In this document: piece by piece, positions 54,156 to 64,000 of the stretch
How the letters are laid out: each line of letters opens with the position of its first letter
How positions within the stretch are numbered: the stretch's first letter is position 1
Source: Heloderma charlesbogerti
Lineage: Eukaryota; Chordata; Lepidosauria; Squamata; Helodermatidae
Length of the DNA stretch: 64,000 nt
Reading direction: 5' to 3'
Assembly: GCA_026122225.1 (NCBI GenBank)
Contig: JANEZZ010000983.1
Span: 1,798,001 to 1,862,000 of the forward strand
The notes under the pieces: generated by a model
The model's input: only the letters and a program-made list of their open reading frames with translations
Databases searched by the model: none
What the model was told of the DNA's origin: nothing
Translations under genes and position numbers: made by a program

Positions 54156-55592
54156 TACTCTTTGCCCTTCTCTGTGTTATTCACCATGATGTCAACATTT
54201 CAAAACTGGCAGTTGTTAGATGTCTATGGTTCTGAAAGGCCTCTACATCAATCTCCTATATAGGGATGTACGGACTGTGTAAAATCCATTCTGTCTGTGT
54301 TTCACAGATGGTCACCTTTCATTCCATTGTCTACTCATCAAGGGAAGGGGGAGGGTTCATTTTCGAATATGTGCAAAATCGTACTTGCAAAAATATGTAA
54401 ATCCCCCAAAATGTGTATTTTCAGTCACATTTTAGCCTATGGGGGGAATTAACATTTCTGGCCAGTTTTTTTTTTTAAGGTGTATTTTTCAATTACTAAA
54501 TTTGTACAACATTCCAGAAAGTTAGGAAAATGGTCCGCAAGTCTGCAGAATATGCCCGACTCTGGAGAACAGCTGGCTACTGCAGAATCCAGAATCAAAT
54601 TCATAAAAATCCAAACTCATGTGAATGCATTGCAGATTTTTCTGATATCTGTTACTCCTGTGATCTCCACTGGTTCTATCAGAATATTCAAAAGAAGAGC
54701 TAAAATAGTCAAGCACCTGCACTTGCTTGCATAGTGGACAGCATGCTTTGATCTGCACCAGTTTGCCGTTGACAGCCTCTCCATTTAAGTCTCATCTTAA
54801 GTCTTACGTCTTTGAACACACATGTGTGTGCTAAAAACTAAGGTAAATGTGAGCAGTTCCAGAGAGACAGCCATGCTGGTGTGGTGCAGCAAAGTCAATG
54901 TGCACAAATATACTGTGACCTAAGCTTTCAAGAGCTGGAGGCCGCTTCATCAGATGCCTGAAGGAAGCGATCACCTAGGTGGATAAGTATGTGTACCCCA
55001 AGTACAAAGAGAGAAAGGAAAATGAGGCCCAAAGGTGAGGTCAAGCAACACAAGAGATAGCAGTAAGTGTGATGCACAGCAGAGCACCAAGGAATACAGA
55101 AATAAATCAACTGAGCATGGGAGTGGCCCACTCCTGACTAGCAGTCACTGGCGATAAATGGCCATTACACAAGATCGATGGTGTAAATAAACTTCTGGAG
55201 AGACAATTACTTTCTGGTTCATCTAAATATCTCAACTAATTTTAACTAAGGACTTTGTAGTGCATTTGTGGATTGAGTAATGTATCAGAGTCAACTGAAG
55301 GCATTTTGTAATTTTCTGGGGGAGATTATTAATGGATTTGTGATAGGTAAAGGTACCCTTACTCCCATTTTCTTTTCAGTGACAAATTGCATCACTAGTC
55401 CACTAATGGTTTATGAACCTGTTTCCACATGCTTGCAGAAGAGATCCATTTATTGTTATACAAGTCTCTCTCATGTCATATAGGTTTGGGTATTCGGATT
55501 GCTTGCATGGATATATATATATACACAGCACCTTTCTAGTAGGTACACTGTCATTTTTATTTAGGTAATGTGGTGGTGGCAAAAGAGGAGAT
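54156..55592. other. No gene recognised; one AT-rich hAT left end
   Basis: TAGGGATGTACGGACTGTG at about 54261 is a TAGGGATG-type left end without a partner. Frames up to 84 codons have no domain. Confidence 0.4.
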
Positions 55593-55688
55593 TAGGGCTG
55601 CAATCCTATACTCACTTACCTCCAAGTAAGCCCCACTGAACTCGATGGGACTTTCTCCTGAGGAGACATGTATAGGATTGTGCCATGA
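55593..55688. mobile_element. Short palindromic MITE, GGGCTGCAATCCTATAC type
   Basis: TAGGGCTGCAATCCTATAC mirrors GTATAGGATTGTGCC, with the core CCAAGTAAGCCCCACTGAAC. A decayed, inverted relative is at 59474-59556. Confidence 0.7.
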
Positions 55689-56056
55689 GAAAGCTGTATC
55701 AGTAGTTTCCAATTTCATTAAAGAAACTGAGGTCCGAAATAATCAGACCTCTCATTTCTCCTCGCAACCAGTGCATAATTCACAGCCTTTCAACAAAGGC
55801 AGAAGCAGAGGACCTCTTAACTGGTTCACAAAGTTATGAATTATGACAGAATATATCACAAGACAGAGGAGGTAAGAGTTATGCACTGCCTTCATCTATT
55901 TTCCATGTCTAGGGAACAACAGCTCGAAAAAAATCACAAGCCTTCATCTTCCCACTCACAAGAATCAATGGGCAGAATCTCATGCCGCCCAGCCACTGGT
56001 GCAGCTGTCTGCCAATTCTGGTCCATGCATGGTCAGCCCCTGCCACTTGTTGTACC
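55689..56056. other. No gene recognised
   Basis: No coding or repeat signal beyond weak A-richness. Confidence 0.4.
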
Positions 56057-56609
56057 TAGGGATGTCAGAGAATTCTGCCACGGATCTCGGTGAGGCCAAA
56101 TGCCAGTGCATTCGGCCCACCGAAATCCGTGGTGGAACGAAGCCCCCGCCCCCCAAAACCTACGAAAGGCATGCGAAATGGAGCACTTACCTGCTGCCAT
56201 CCACGCTGACTTGCGTCCGGCATAGCCTATCATGCCGTAGCCACCGCCATTTGCGTTCCTGTTTTTTTGCCATGATAGGCTACGTAAATATTTACGTAGC
56301 TTATAATGGCAAAAGACAGGGGCACAAATGGCAGCCGTTAAGCCATTTGTGCCCCTGTCTTTCATCGTGATAGGCTACATAAATATATACATAGCCTATC
56401 ACACCAAAAGACAGGGACGTAAATGGCGGCAGCTACGGCGGCCGCCATTTGCGTCCCTGCGCAGCCCAGCGCAGCCCCGGCCAGTGGCCCCGCGGAGTCG
56501 CTGCAGAGCGGAGCTGGACAGGGAGAATTTTGGGGGAGGAGGGATGGAGTGCCTCCCCTCACCATGGATGTCCCTGGACGAAACCAGGTAAGTGTTTCGT
56601 ACATCCCTA
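56057..56609 (+). mobile_element. PA-MITE, both ends intact, no TSD
   Basis: TAGGGATGTCAGAGAATTC through GTGTTTCGTACATCCCTA. A palindromes at 56271-56311 and 56366-56404, B at about 56422-56453 and B-like at about 56325-56360. The flanks GTTGTACC and GGAACAGC do not match. GTAAGT at 56588-56593. Confidence 0.85.
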
Positions 56610-57172
56610 GGAACAGCAGAATATAAGCTGATAATCCAAGGCACATGGGTTAATTGTGGCTCCTATCACAGTCATAGGAAGTCATGGTCTCATACCAAGT
56701 AAAATCTAGGTATGGTCTGTGCTGGCAAGCAAGGATCTTTCAAGCAGCACATTAATGGGTTTACTTCTTTCTTTCTTTCTTTTTTTTTTTACCAAAGATC
56801 AGGCTAAAATGCTTCTGGTAGTATTCCCTTTCTAAATTGGGCCTGTCCTGAGATTCCTTGAATTACAGTTCTCCTCTCCAGGCAGTCAGCAGTGCTCAGA
56901 GTTGGCACTAGCTAAGCAGTCAACCCACACAACGGCTAGGCATTGTCTTTTATCTCAAGTCTATTCAAAGGGACAAGTAAAGCTTGAATAGAAAGCTTCA
57001 AAGGAGGTGAAAATGGAGTCTGGAGTTACAGGAAATAAGAATTGCTATGAGGAGGTGGAACATCACCACTTTTGAGCACTGTAGTGAATGTTATCAAGGC
57101 CTTGTTCACATATCCAGGTGAGTCCACTGCTTCACAGTAGTTAGATGCCAGTTCTAACTAGGGTTTTTTCAA
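56610..57172. other. No gene recognised
   Basis: Nothing identifiable. Confidence 0.4.
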
Positions 57173-57211
57173 AAGGATGGGGGAGAAATTCATTTTGTTT
57201 GCATTTTAATG

Positions 57212-58118
57212 TAAGGATGGATGAAAGTCCCTTACCTGGTCCCGCAGCTTGCTTCACGGTGGGGGGGAGGCGCTTCGGTTCTCCCCCCAAAGTTCTTGGC
57301 GGGGGGGAGGCACCCCATCCCTCGCCGCCAAAATTCAGGCCGGGGGAGAGCGCCCCGTCTCCCCGGCCGCAAAATAAAAAAAGTAAAGTAAAAAACAAAA
57401 AAAAATATGTGATAGTCTACGTAATGATTTACGTAGCATATCATGGCTAGATTTTCAAAGTCAGCCATGATAGGCTACGTAAAACTTTATGTAGCCTATC
57501 ATGGGTGACTTTGAAAAAAAAAAAAGCACGTACGCAGATGGCGGCGCCCATGGGCACCGCCATTTGCATTCCTAGTTTGGGCAGGGGTAGTCTATGTAAA
57601 GATTTATATAGACTACGGCGAAAATAAGGGCAACGCAAATAGCGTTGCCCTTATTTTCTGTAGTCTACATAAATCTTTACGTATACTACCCCTGCCCAAA
57701 TAAGGAACGCAAGTGGCGGCGCCCATGGGCGCCGCCATTTGGATATGCACTTTTATTTTTTTTTTCCAAAGTCACCCGTGATAGGCTATGTAAAGATTTA
57801 CATAGCCGATCACGGCTGACTTTGAACATCTAGCTGTGATAGGCTACGTAAATCGTTATGTAGCCTATAATGTGTTTTTGTTTTGTTTTTACTTTACTTT
57901 GTAATGGCGGCAGCGGCAGCCAGTCGGAAGACCAGCCGCCGCCCCCGCCCCCGCCAAAATGCTGCCGGGACCCGCCGCCGAGAGGGACATTCGAAGGAGG
58001 TAAGTCCTATCCTAGAGGGGGGCGGGGGGGCGGAGAATTTCACCACCAATTTCGGGGGGCCGAATGCGTTGGCATTCGGCCTCCCAGAGATTCGTGGAGA
58101 AATTCTCCGCCATCCCTA
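57212..58118 (-). mobile_element. PA-MITE, complete, TSD TTTTAATG
   Basis: TTTTAATG at 57204-57211 and 58119-58126 flanks TAAGGATGGATGAAAGTCCC through GAAATTCTCCGCCATCCCTA. A palindromes at 57408-57444, 57465-57504, 57776-57815 and 57835-57870, B types at about 57530-57568 and 57708-57742, two C at about 57585-57617 and 57658-57690, D at about 57628-57655. GTAAGT at about 58000 points rightward within the L arm. Confidence 0.92.
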
Positions 58119-58397
58119 TTTTAATGTGAACTTAACGAGTTTTGCACTTCCGAACCCCCATGAGAACTGACACACGCACTTTCAAAATAGACACTTACCT
58201 GAATTTTCCAAAGGAGTTCTCCAGTCAAAACAAGCATACAAAAATGGCATCCATAAATGGCATCCATTGGGGGAAATAATGCTAAAAATGCACTAGATTG
58301 CCAAAAATGTGTATATTAGGCAAAAACAATGCATACAAACAATTACAAATTAGGAGAAATGTGCACAGAAATGCTTATGAATTTTCATGCAAGATTT

Positions 58398-58428
58398 ACA
58401 AATATATATATATATATAAATATATATA
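58398..58428. repeat. AT-rich microsatellite
   Basis: ATATATAT tracts interrupted by AAAT. Confidence 0.9.
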
Positions 58429-58574
58429 TCAACATTTGGGATGAACAGAACAAAAGACTTGGAAAAAATGAGAAATGGAGAGAAACTGAAACTGACAGAT
58501 TTGGCCATCCCTATTCCCTCACCAAACCTTTGGCAAACAAAAAAGTATAGCCAAATACCTCTATTACTATAAAC

Positions 58575-58939
58575 CAGGAGTGGGTAATGCATGGCTCAGG
58601 GTCCACATGTGGCTCACCATGGCCTTCAGTGTACCTCCTGCCCCCACCCCTACTGTCACCCCTACACCGCTGAAATTTGTTTTGGGAGCTGTGGAAATAT
58701 TGGAACTTTGCCATCAAAATTCAGTGGCAAACCACTACAAAGACTCAAAAGATTCCGCTTGTTTTGAAGCTAAATATGGCCCTTTTGAGTCTTTGTAGTG
58801 GCTTGTCACTGAATTTTGGCAGCAAACCACTATTGTTATTTTTTGTTCCCAGAATTTGGTGTGGTGGCAGGAGTGTGGCCCCCAGTGAGTCCAGGTGCTG
58901 AAAACTGGCCCCCAGACCTCCCAAAGATGCCTACCCCTG
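58575..58939. mobile_element. hAT-type MITE
   Basis: CAGGAGTGGGTAATGCATGG pairs with GATGCCTACCCCTG. CTATAAAC and TTAGAAAT flank it (5 of 8). An internal direct/inverted repeat around TTCAGTGGCAAACCACTA / TAGTGGCTTGTCACTGAA spans about 58720-58815. Confidence 0.65.
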
Positions 58940-59063
58940 TTAGAAATAGAAAGGTGTGCCTAGGACTGGGGGATAAAAATGTCTGATATGGGTCATTACA
59001 TTTCTCTGTGAAACTGAGGGCTCCAGCTGAGAGGACCTGAGGTAACACCCAAGGTTACTAAAG

Positions 59064-59152
59064 TGTGTGTGTGTGTGTGTGTGTGAGTGAGAGAGAGAGA
59101 GAGAGACAGAGGGAGGGAGGGAGGGAGGGAGGGAGGGAGGGAGGGAGGGAGG
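59064..59152. repeat. (TG)n(AG)n(GGGA)n compound microsatellite
   Basis: A TG run, then AG, then about ten GGGA units. It generates long spurious frames on both strands. Confidence 0.97.
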
Positions 59153-59473
59153 AGGTTTCTCCATCCACTTGTGGCTTTGGTCCTCTCCACCGCTGGCATG
59201 TGTCCCCAACACATTCCCCCTGAGGAAATGCAACCCTTGACAGAAAGAAGGTTCCCAACCCTTGCTCTATAATCAACACAACTTACATGATGTGAATCAT
59301 CGCTGTTACACTGTATGCTTCCCCCAAACTCCACTACATCACTGGCTGTGCTTGTAGGATTGGGAAAGTGCACTGCATGATAACATCATGACACAAGTAC
59401 CAGGTGTTGAAAGGAACTCTCAACACATTGGTGTCACATTTGGCAGTAGCCTTATATTCCATGCAACATTTAC

Positions 59474-59556
59474 AGTGCAATCTGTACATGCCTATTCAAA
59501 AGTAAACTAAATCCAGTGGGGCTTGCTCCTAGGTAAGTGGATATAAGATTTCAACC
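59474..59556. mobile_element. Decayed relative of the 55593 MITE
   Basis: CAGTGCAATCTGTACATGCC, CCAGTGGGGCTTGCTCCTAG and GTAAGTGGATATAAGATT follow the complementary order of 55593-55688. Confidence 0.55.
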
Positions 59557-60542
59557 TTAGTGCCATAATTAGTTTCACTTAATGGGATTTGATGAGGCCC
59601 TGAATTTCCTTTTTCAGTCTTATTCACTAAAGCAGTCTTTCACTGATATAACACATTACCTGTATTACTGAATTTAACCACACACACACACACACACACA
59701 CACACGCTAAAGGAATCAAAATAGATTTAAATTTCTTTTTTTCTTTTTCCTTTTACAAAATAGTAGTTGAATGGAGTCGTCTGCACCAAGGTATCTCCCA
59801 ACATGAATGGTTACTGATGGCTTCTTAATTCCAGTTGCTAATGTAGAATTGAACCACCGCTCCTCCCCGCCAGAACCCTTCATTATAAAACCATCACTGC
59901 ACTTTATAGTCAGCATAAGGTGAAAAAAAGAACAGAGAATATCAATTTAGGAAGCCAGCGATTTAGTAGGAAATTGGTCCATGGGACATCTTCGGGGCTT
60001 CATAGAAGCTGTCAGTTAAATATCAGCTTTAACTTTGTCTATTACATAATGGAATATCAAAAGGTAAGGAAGAGTAACTCAAGCTTAAAAAGCAGTACTT
60101 CAGCGCATGATTTGATCCAAATTAGAAATGTCTACTTACAACTGTGTGGGGTTTGCTGAAGATTCTGCAACTGAATAACAAAATAGTCAAGGAACTCTTC
60201 ATTATTTCTCCCCATGCGCTGCACTGCTAATTAAAATGGTTATTGTTTTGAAGATCAAAACCAAACAAACAAAAAACAAAACAAAAAAACCCACCCACCA
60301 ATGTACAGGGACAGCTTCTTTGAACCTTTTATAGACAGTTAGTATATATAATATGTGATATATTATTCTCTTGAAGAATGCAAAGATGGGTTTTTCTCTC
60401 TTTGTAAGCTTTTGGTAGAGTTTAAAACTTGTATAACATGGTGTTCTTCTTAATTACTTTTGATGGCTCCTGGAATTTTTGTCACACTGCACCTTCTTGG
60501 ATGGTGGGTCAAGGAAACAAGTGTGGATCGAGGAAACAAGCT
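59557..60542. other. No gene recognised; (CA)n at 59681-59706
   Basis: No coding signal; a CA microsatellite and A/C-rich low-complexity sequence at about 60255-60300. Confidence 0.5.
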
Positions 60543-60790
60543 GGAGAGCCAATGTGGTGTAGTGGCTAGAGTATTGGGCTTGGAGCTGGGAGATCCGGGT
60601 TCTAGTCCCCACTGAGCCATGGAAGTTCACTGTGTGACTTTGGGCCAGTCACAGACTCTCAGCCCAGCCCACCTCACAGGGTTGTTGTTGTGAGGATAAA
60701 ATGAAGGAGGAGGAGGACTACGTATGCCGCCTTGGGTTCCTTAAGGAAGAAAAAGGTGGGATATAAATGTAATAAACAAACAAACAAACA
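60543..60790 (+). mobile_element. Sauria SINE (tRNA-derived), full length
   Basis: GGAGAGCCAATGTGGTGTAG (A-box region) and GGTTCTAGTCC at 60598-60608 (B box) form the tRNA-like Pol III promoter. The body GACTTTGGGCCAGTCACAGA, CACCTCACAGGGTTGTTGT and GCCGCCTTGGG leads to GGTGGGATATAAATGTAATA and an (AAAC)n tail. This family is diagnostic of squamates. Confidence 0.9.
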
Positions 60791-61971
60791 AGGGGGCAGT
60801 CCATCAGACTCCACCCCAGTATCGGGCACTCCAAACTTCCCTATGTCAGACTGATGTGATTATTTTCATGCTTACCACAGCATTTTGAGGATGCTTGTTG
60901 CTCCTGGTCACTATAAGCAAGTTTGCTGCCATGGAAGGCTTAGGGGATGTACCAGTCAGGAAGTTAGACAAGAACTTTATTGTGCCTGTCTCCAACAGGT
61001 ACTGAACAGACACAGGAAACACCCAACTCCACCTCGATACAACTAAGCACAGTGCCACCTAGTGACTTAACCATATGAGGACACTATCCATAAGCTTCAC
61101 TATCTGCTGTCCATAAGCAACAGGAGGCAGCATTGTCAGGCACCTGGTGAAGCCCAGCTACGGACAAGGCCCACTGACAACTGTGCTGCTCCTGGCCCTG
61201 CTCCTCCTCCTCTTGCTCCTCACTGCCACTACTTGTTCACCTGCCCCCTCTGAGCATGAAGGTACCAATAAGAGTCAGAAGATGCAGCAGCAGTCTCCAC
61301 TTGCCTGGCGTTCTCCCTCTAGGAAGCTGTGCTGATTGGGCCTAGAGAGAGAGGGCAAATGTATGGGTAGAGGTGAAGAGGAGCAGTGCCCACGCAGAAA
61401 GGGGAGCCCACCAAGCCCCCGCCCCCCGACCTGGAATGGCACTGACTATAACAATCAAATATTTTTTATACAGGATGGAAGTGACTGCATAAAGCTTCCC
61501 TGAAACGTTTTACTGCTCAGTGAAGTTTATTTTTTAGGCATACTGACGGAAAACGCAACTTCATAATTAACTGAATTTGTTAATGGAATGCATTGGTTTA
61601 TGGGTCTTTCAAAACCATCAGGTTATTGGATAATAAATCTGCAGCTCTCCATCTGCACTCAGTCATCACAGGGGATCCAAACCTCTTCCTACCCTCAGCA
61701 AGTTCAGCATTTATTGGGGGATGGGAGCAATATTTGTATAGTCCTCTAATGGGAATTATTAGCAAAATATGTTGTTAACGGTGCATACTCTGTTCAGATA
61801 GTTTTAGAGGTTTATTGATTCCTCAACATTTTCCCCTATTTAAGTCTCTGAAAAACATGCTGAGGTGGATGCCTATCATGACCTTGAGTTGCATAATGAA
61901 TATTAAACTCTATAAAATACAATTCCAAAATGTAAGCTGGTGCAGAATTTTGTGGCCCCTGTACTGATGAA
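60791..61971. other. Unassigned; one signal-peptide-like frame
   Basis: A GTG-started 62-codon frame (61147-61335) has a leucine run (LLLALLLLLLLL) resembling a signal peptide, but nothing else supports a gene; the run comes from a CTCCTC-type low-complexity tract. Confidence 0.35.
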
Positions 61972-62995
61972 TAGGGATATGCAACTCTGGGAATTCTAAG
62001 AACATAAGAGCCATGCTGGATCAGGCCAAGGGCCCATCTAGTCCAACATCCTATTCCGTTTGAGCCCAATGAGATTCCGTAGTGTTTCCATTCTGGTAAG
62101 CAGTAGCAGATTGTAGAAGATCTCCCACCTCCAAAAAAACCATTTGTGTGTGGGGGGTGCCCCCATTTGTGCAAATGGTACTTCGTGCAAATTGTTTTTG
62201 GTTGTTGTGGTTGTTGCGGTTGTTATTGTTTTGGTGGATCATGAAATTTGCACAAATGGGGGTCAGTTTTGTTTTTTTTTAAATCCCTTGGTCTTTCACA
62301 AGTGTGCAAAAGTACAGATTCAGCTGTCCGATATGCATAGTCTTATCTTGTTAATTTCCTGTATGTTTCAGCTGTCAATGGGAGCATCAAAGCAGAATAG
62401 GTAACATACAAGGAAACTGACAAGGCAAGACTGCATATAGGCTAATTTTCACACAGTTGCAAAGGTCCAGGGGGAAAATAATAGGAAGACAAAGAAGACA
62501 ACCATTTGCACAATTCAGAAGCACCAAAAAAAGAAAAAAAAATGTGAGTGAGTGCACCAAAGGGGAGGGGGCAATATCTTCTACTTGGCAATGTAATCCT
62601 CTTGCTATTAAGTATTGAACTGGCACTTGTTAGTGTCCTCCTCCCTTTCAACACTTCCCCAAGTCTCCAGCAAGTCTGGAAAGGGAAGTTATTGGCTCCC
62701 AACTTTTTGCAGCTAATTATCATAGAAGTTCCCCCCATTGCACAAATTTTTCCTCCCATTTACTGCCCCACCTATAAATTTGTCCAAATTTAGAGACCAG
62801 GATGTAAATGGAGGGGGAAGGTTGTGAAAATTTAAAGGCTGGACAAATTTCCCCTTCATTTATTCCCTGAATTGCATTGCAAGCTTGGAAATATATGGAC
62901 TTCGACTGCAGGTTGTGTCCATGTTTGGTCTGGAAGGTGTGAATGGGCAAATCCTGATAAAAAATGAACTGAAACAAATTTCTCATGCATCCCTA
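61972..62995. mobile_element. AT-rich hAT element with an inserted repeat
   Basis: TAGGGATATGCAACTC on the left and TTTCTCATGCATCCCTA on the right, flanked by TGATGAA and TGATTAA. 61998-62100 is a different dispersed repeat (ACATAAGAGCCATGCTGGAT, CAGGCCAAGGGCCCATCTAG). CCCCCATTTGTGCAAATGG and GAAATTTGCACAAATGGGGG (62160-62266) form an inverted repeat. No transposase. Confidence 0.6.
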
Positions 62996-63379
62996 ATGAT
63001 TAAGCACTTTCAGATCCAATTAATTCCAGTGGACTAGCATGAGTCATGTGCTTCCCTTTCCAATCGAAAATCACTGGCATATAAAGGTGTTTAACAAGGA
63101 TGGATACATTTGAATGAATTTCTTTTTCTCTCTCCTCACCTCCTCCCCATCCCTAGTGCTTAACTTTGCCTGCATCATGACTATTCTTTCTTCTTCTACC
63201 TTTCAGGAGAAAAAAAATCCAAATAGTGCATCATGTGTTGAGCACTTTGGGGCAAGGCTGGAAATCAACTCTCTGAAGACACTCAGTCAAAAGCACATGT
63301 AAAAATTATCTAAGAGAATACAGGAGTACCAGCAGAAGAATATGAAGTGTTTCAAAGTATTGGCTTACACTGTCTTATT
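62996..63379. other. No gene recognised
   Basis: No coding or repeat signal. Confidence 0.4.
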
Positions 63380-63720
63380 TGCATCCTGTGCATGATGCTA
63401 CATTATTCACCGAAAGCCACTTTGAATGTGAACTGAAACTCAGTTATTCTTTAAAATTCACACTTGTCCAAATTTTGCAATGGAATTCTCCTATCAAAAA
63501 ATGCATACAAAAATCCATATATTATAGGGAGAGTTCACACAGAAATGCATATATTAGTAAAAGTAACATTTGAAATGGATTATATTATGAAAGTTGGTGC
63601 AAAATATGTGCGTATTAGGCCAAATTCCATACAAAAATACACGTATTAGCATAAATGTTCAGGAAAAAGCATTTACATTTTAATGCAAACTTCTTTTTAA
63701 TTCTCACAGTTTGGGACAAA
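63380..63720. mobile_element. AT-rich hAT-like repeat, ends unclear
   Basis: AAAAATGCATACAAAAATCC, GTGCGTATTAGGCCAAATTC and TTTAATGCAAAC words match the interior of 57173-58512 and 26825-27194. TAGGGAGCAATCCTATGGCC at 63733 begins another short element that runs off the window. Confidence 0.45.
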
Positions 63721-64000
63721 CCAAACTTAATTAGGGAGCAATCCTATGGCCGCTAGTCAGTGGCTAGATGGCCATAGGATATGTGGTTTTCTGGGAACTG
63801 ACCTCAGAGCCCATGCTCTGAGGTCAGTTCCTGGAGAACTGACCTTCCCCCACTTCTGTGCTGCCTCACAGGCAGTGCAGAACAGCCCCATACTCCAGGC
63901 TCCGAAGAGGAGCATGGAATGACCAAAAAGGGGCATTCCGGGGGGGGGGGCGTTCTGGGGAAGGAAAGGTGAAAATGCCTGTATGACACATCCTATGTGT

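Larger units (their letters stand above)
57173..58512. mobile_element. AT-rich hAT MITE interrupted by a PA-MITE
   Basis: GGATGGGGGAGAAATTCATT on the left and CTGACAGATTTGGCCATCCC on the right. The AT-rich interior has AAAATGCACTAG and AATGTGTATATTAGG words like 63500-63660. The PA-MITE at 57212-58118 sits within it with a perfect TSD, so this element is older. Without the insert it is about 430 bp. Confidence 0.6.

Noticed and set aside
58996..59373. 125-codon minus frame with Leu/Pro/Ser and Thr-His runs
   Set aside because: Created by the (TG)n(AG)n(GGGA)n microsatellite.
61147..61335. Possible small secreted protein
   Set aside because: The hydrophobic run is a CTCCTC-rich low-complexity tract, there is no ATG start, and nothing downstream resembles a mature peptide.

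Overview
This window is a transposon-rich stretch of nuclear DNA from a vertebrate, most likely a squamate reptile (lizard type). The evidence is a tRNA-derived Sauria-type SINE (60543-60790, with a second on the minus strand at 46270-46423), several BovB/RTE LINEs with the (AAC)n tail, many L2/CR1-clade LINE 3' ends, and dense microsatellites. I found no convincing host exon, tRNA, rRNA or CRISPR array. Nearly every long open frame is transposon remnant or a frame running through GC-rich palindromes.

The dominant feature is a family of short non-autonomous hAT-type DNA transposons ending in TAGGGATG...CATCCCTA, called PA-MITE below (palindrome-array MITE). About 20 full or partial copies, 0.4-0.9 kb each, cover roughly a quarter of the window. 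Ten full-length copies have perfect 8-bp target-site duplications (TSDs) and four more have near-perfect ones. The left (L) end starts TAGGGATGTCAGAGAATT and carries an inverted repeat around GGCCGAATGC. The right (R) end closes with GTAAGTGACTTTCGTACAT followed by CCCTA. The interior is built from stacked palindromes: A (GTGATAGGCTACGTAA arms), B (GCAAATGGCGGC arms), C (TAGTCTACGTAAA arms), D (GCAAATAGCG arms) and P (CCGGTC/GACCGG). These are often laid out symmetrically, as in A-B-C-D-C-B-A, so palindromes are nested inside a larger palindrome. In the feature list, strand + means L end on the left.

Layout. 0-1.9 kb: nested PA-MITEs in a BovB fragment. 1.9-10 kb: three PA-MITEs, one other hAT, and unassigned DNA. 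10.1-14.0 kb: a BovB with its own TSD, broken by a PA-MITE that itself holds a PA-MITE, and by another PA-MITE. 15.8-18.8 kb: a second BovB with TSD, carrying two PA-MITEs and lacking the endonuclease region. 20-24 kb: a hAT, microsatellites and minus-strand L2/CR1 LINEs. 25-37.6 kb: PA-MITEs among LINE fragments, including a 282-codon L2-type reverse transcriptase remnant at 32.5-33.3 kb. 38.26-44.39 kb: a minus-strand endogenous retrovirus with apparently identical 441-bp LTRs, a tRNA-His-type primer site, a polypurine tract and a 4-bp TSD, but a gutted interior. 44.6-64 kb: PA-MITEs, a 2.25-kb hAT of another family, an ORF1-only LINE-1 (HAL1-like), AT-rich older hATs, a Sauria SINE and unassigned DNA.

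The parts do not form a pathway. The insertion order can be read from the nesting: LINEs and AT-rich hATs first, PA-MITEs into them, PA-MITEs into PA-MITEs, and the ERV recently judging by its LTRs. No transposase is encoded here, so the PA-MITEs must have been mobilised in trans.
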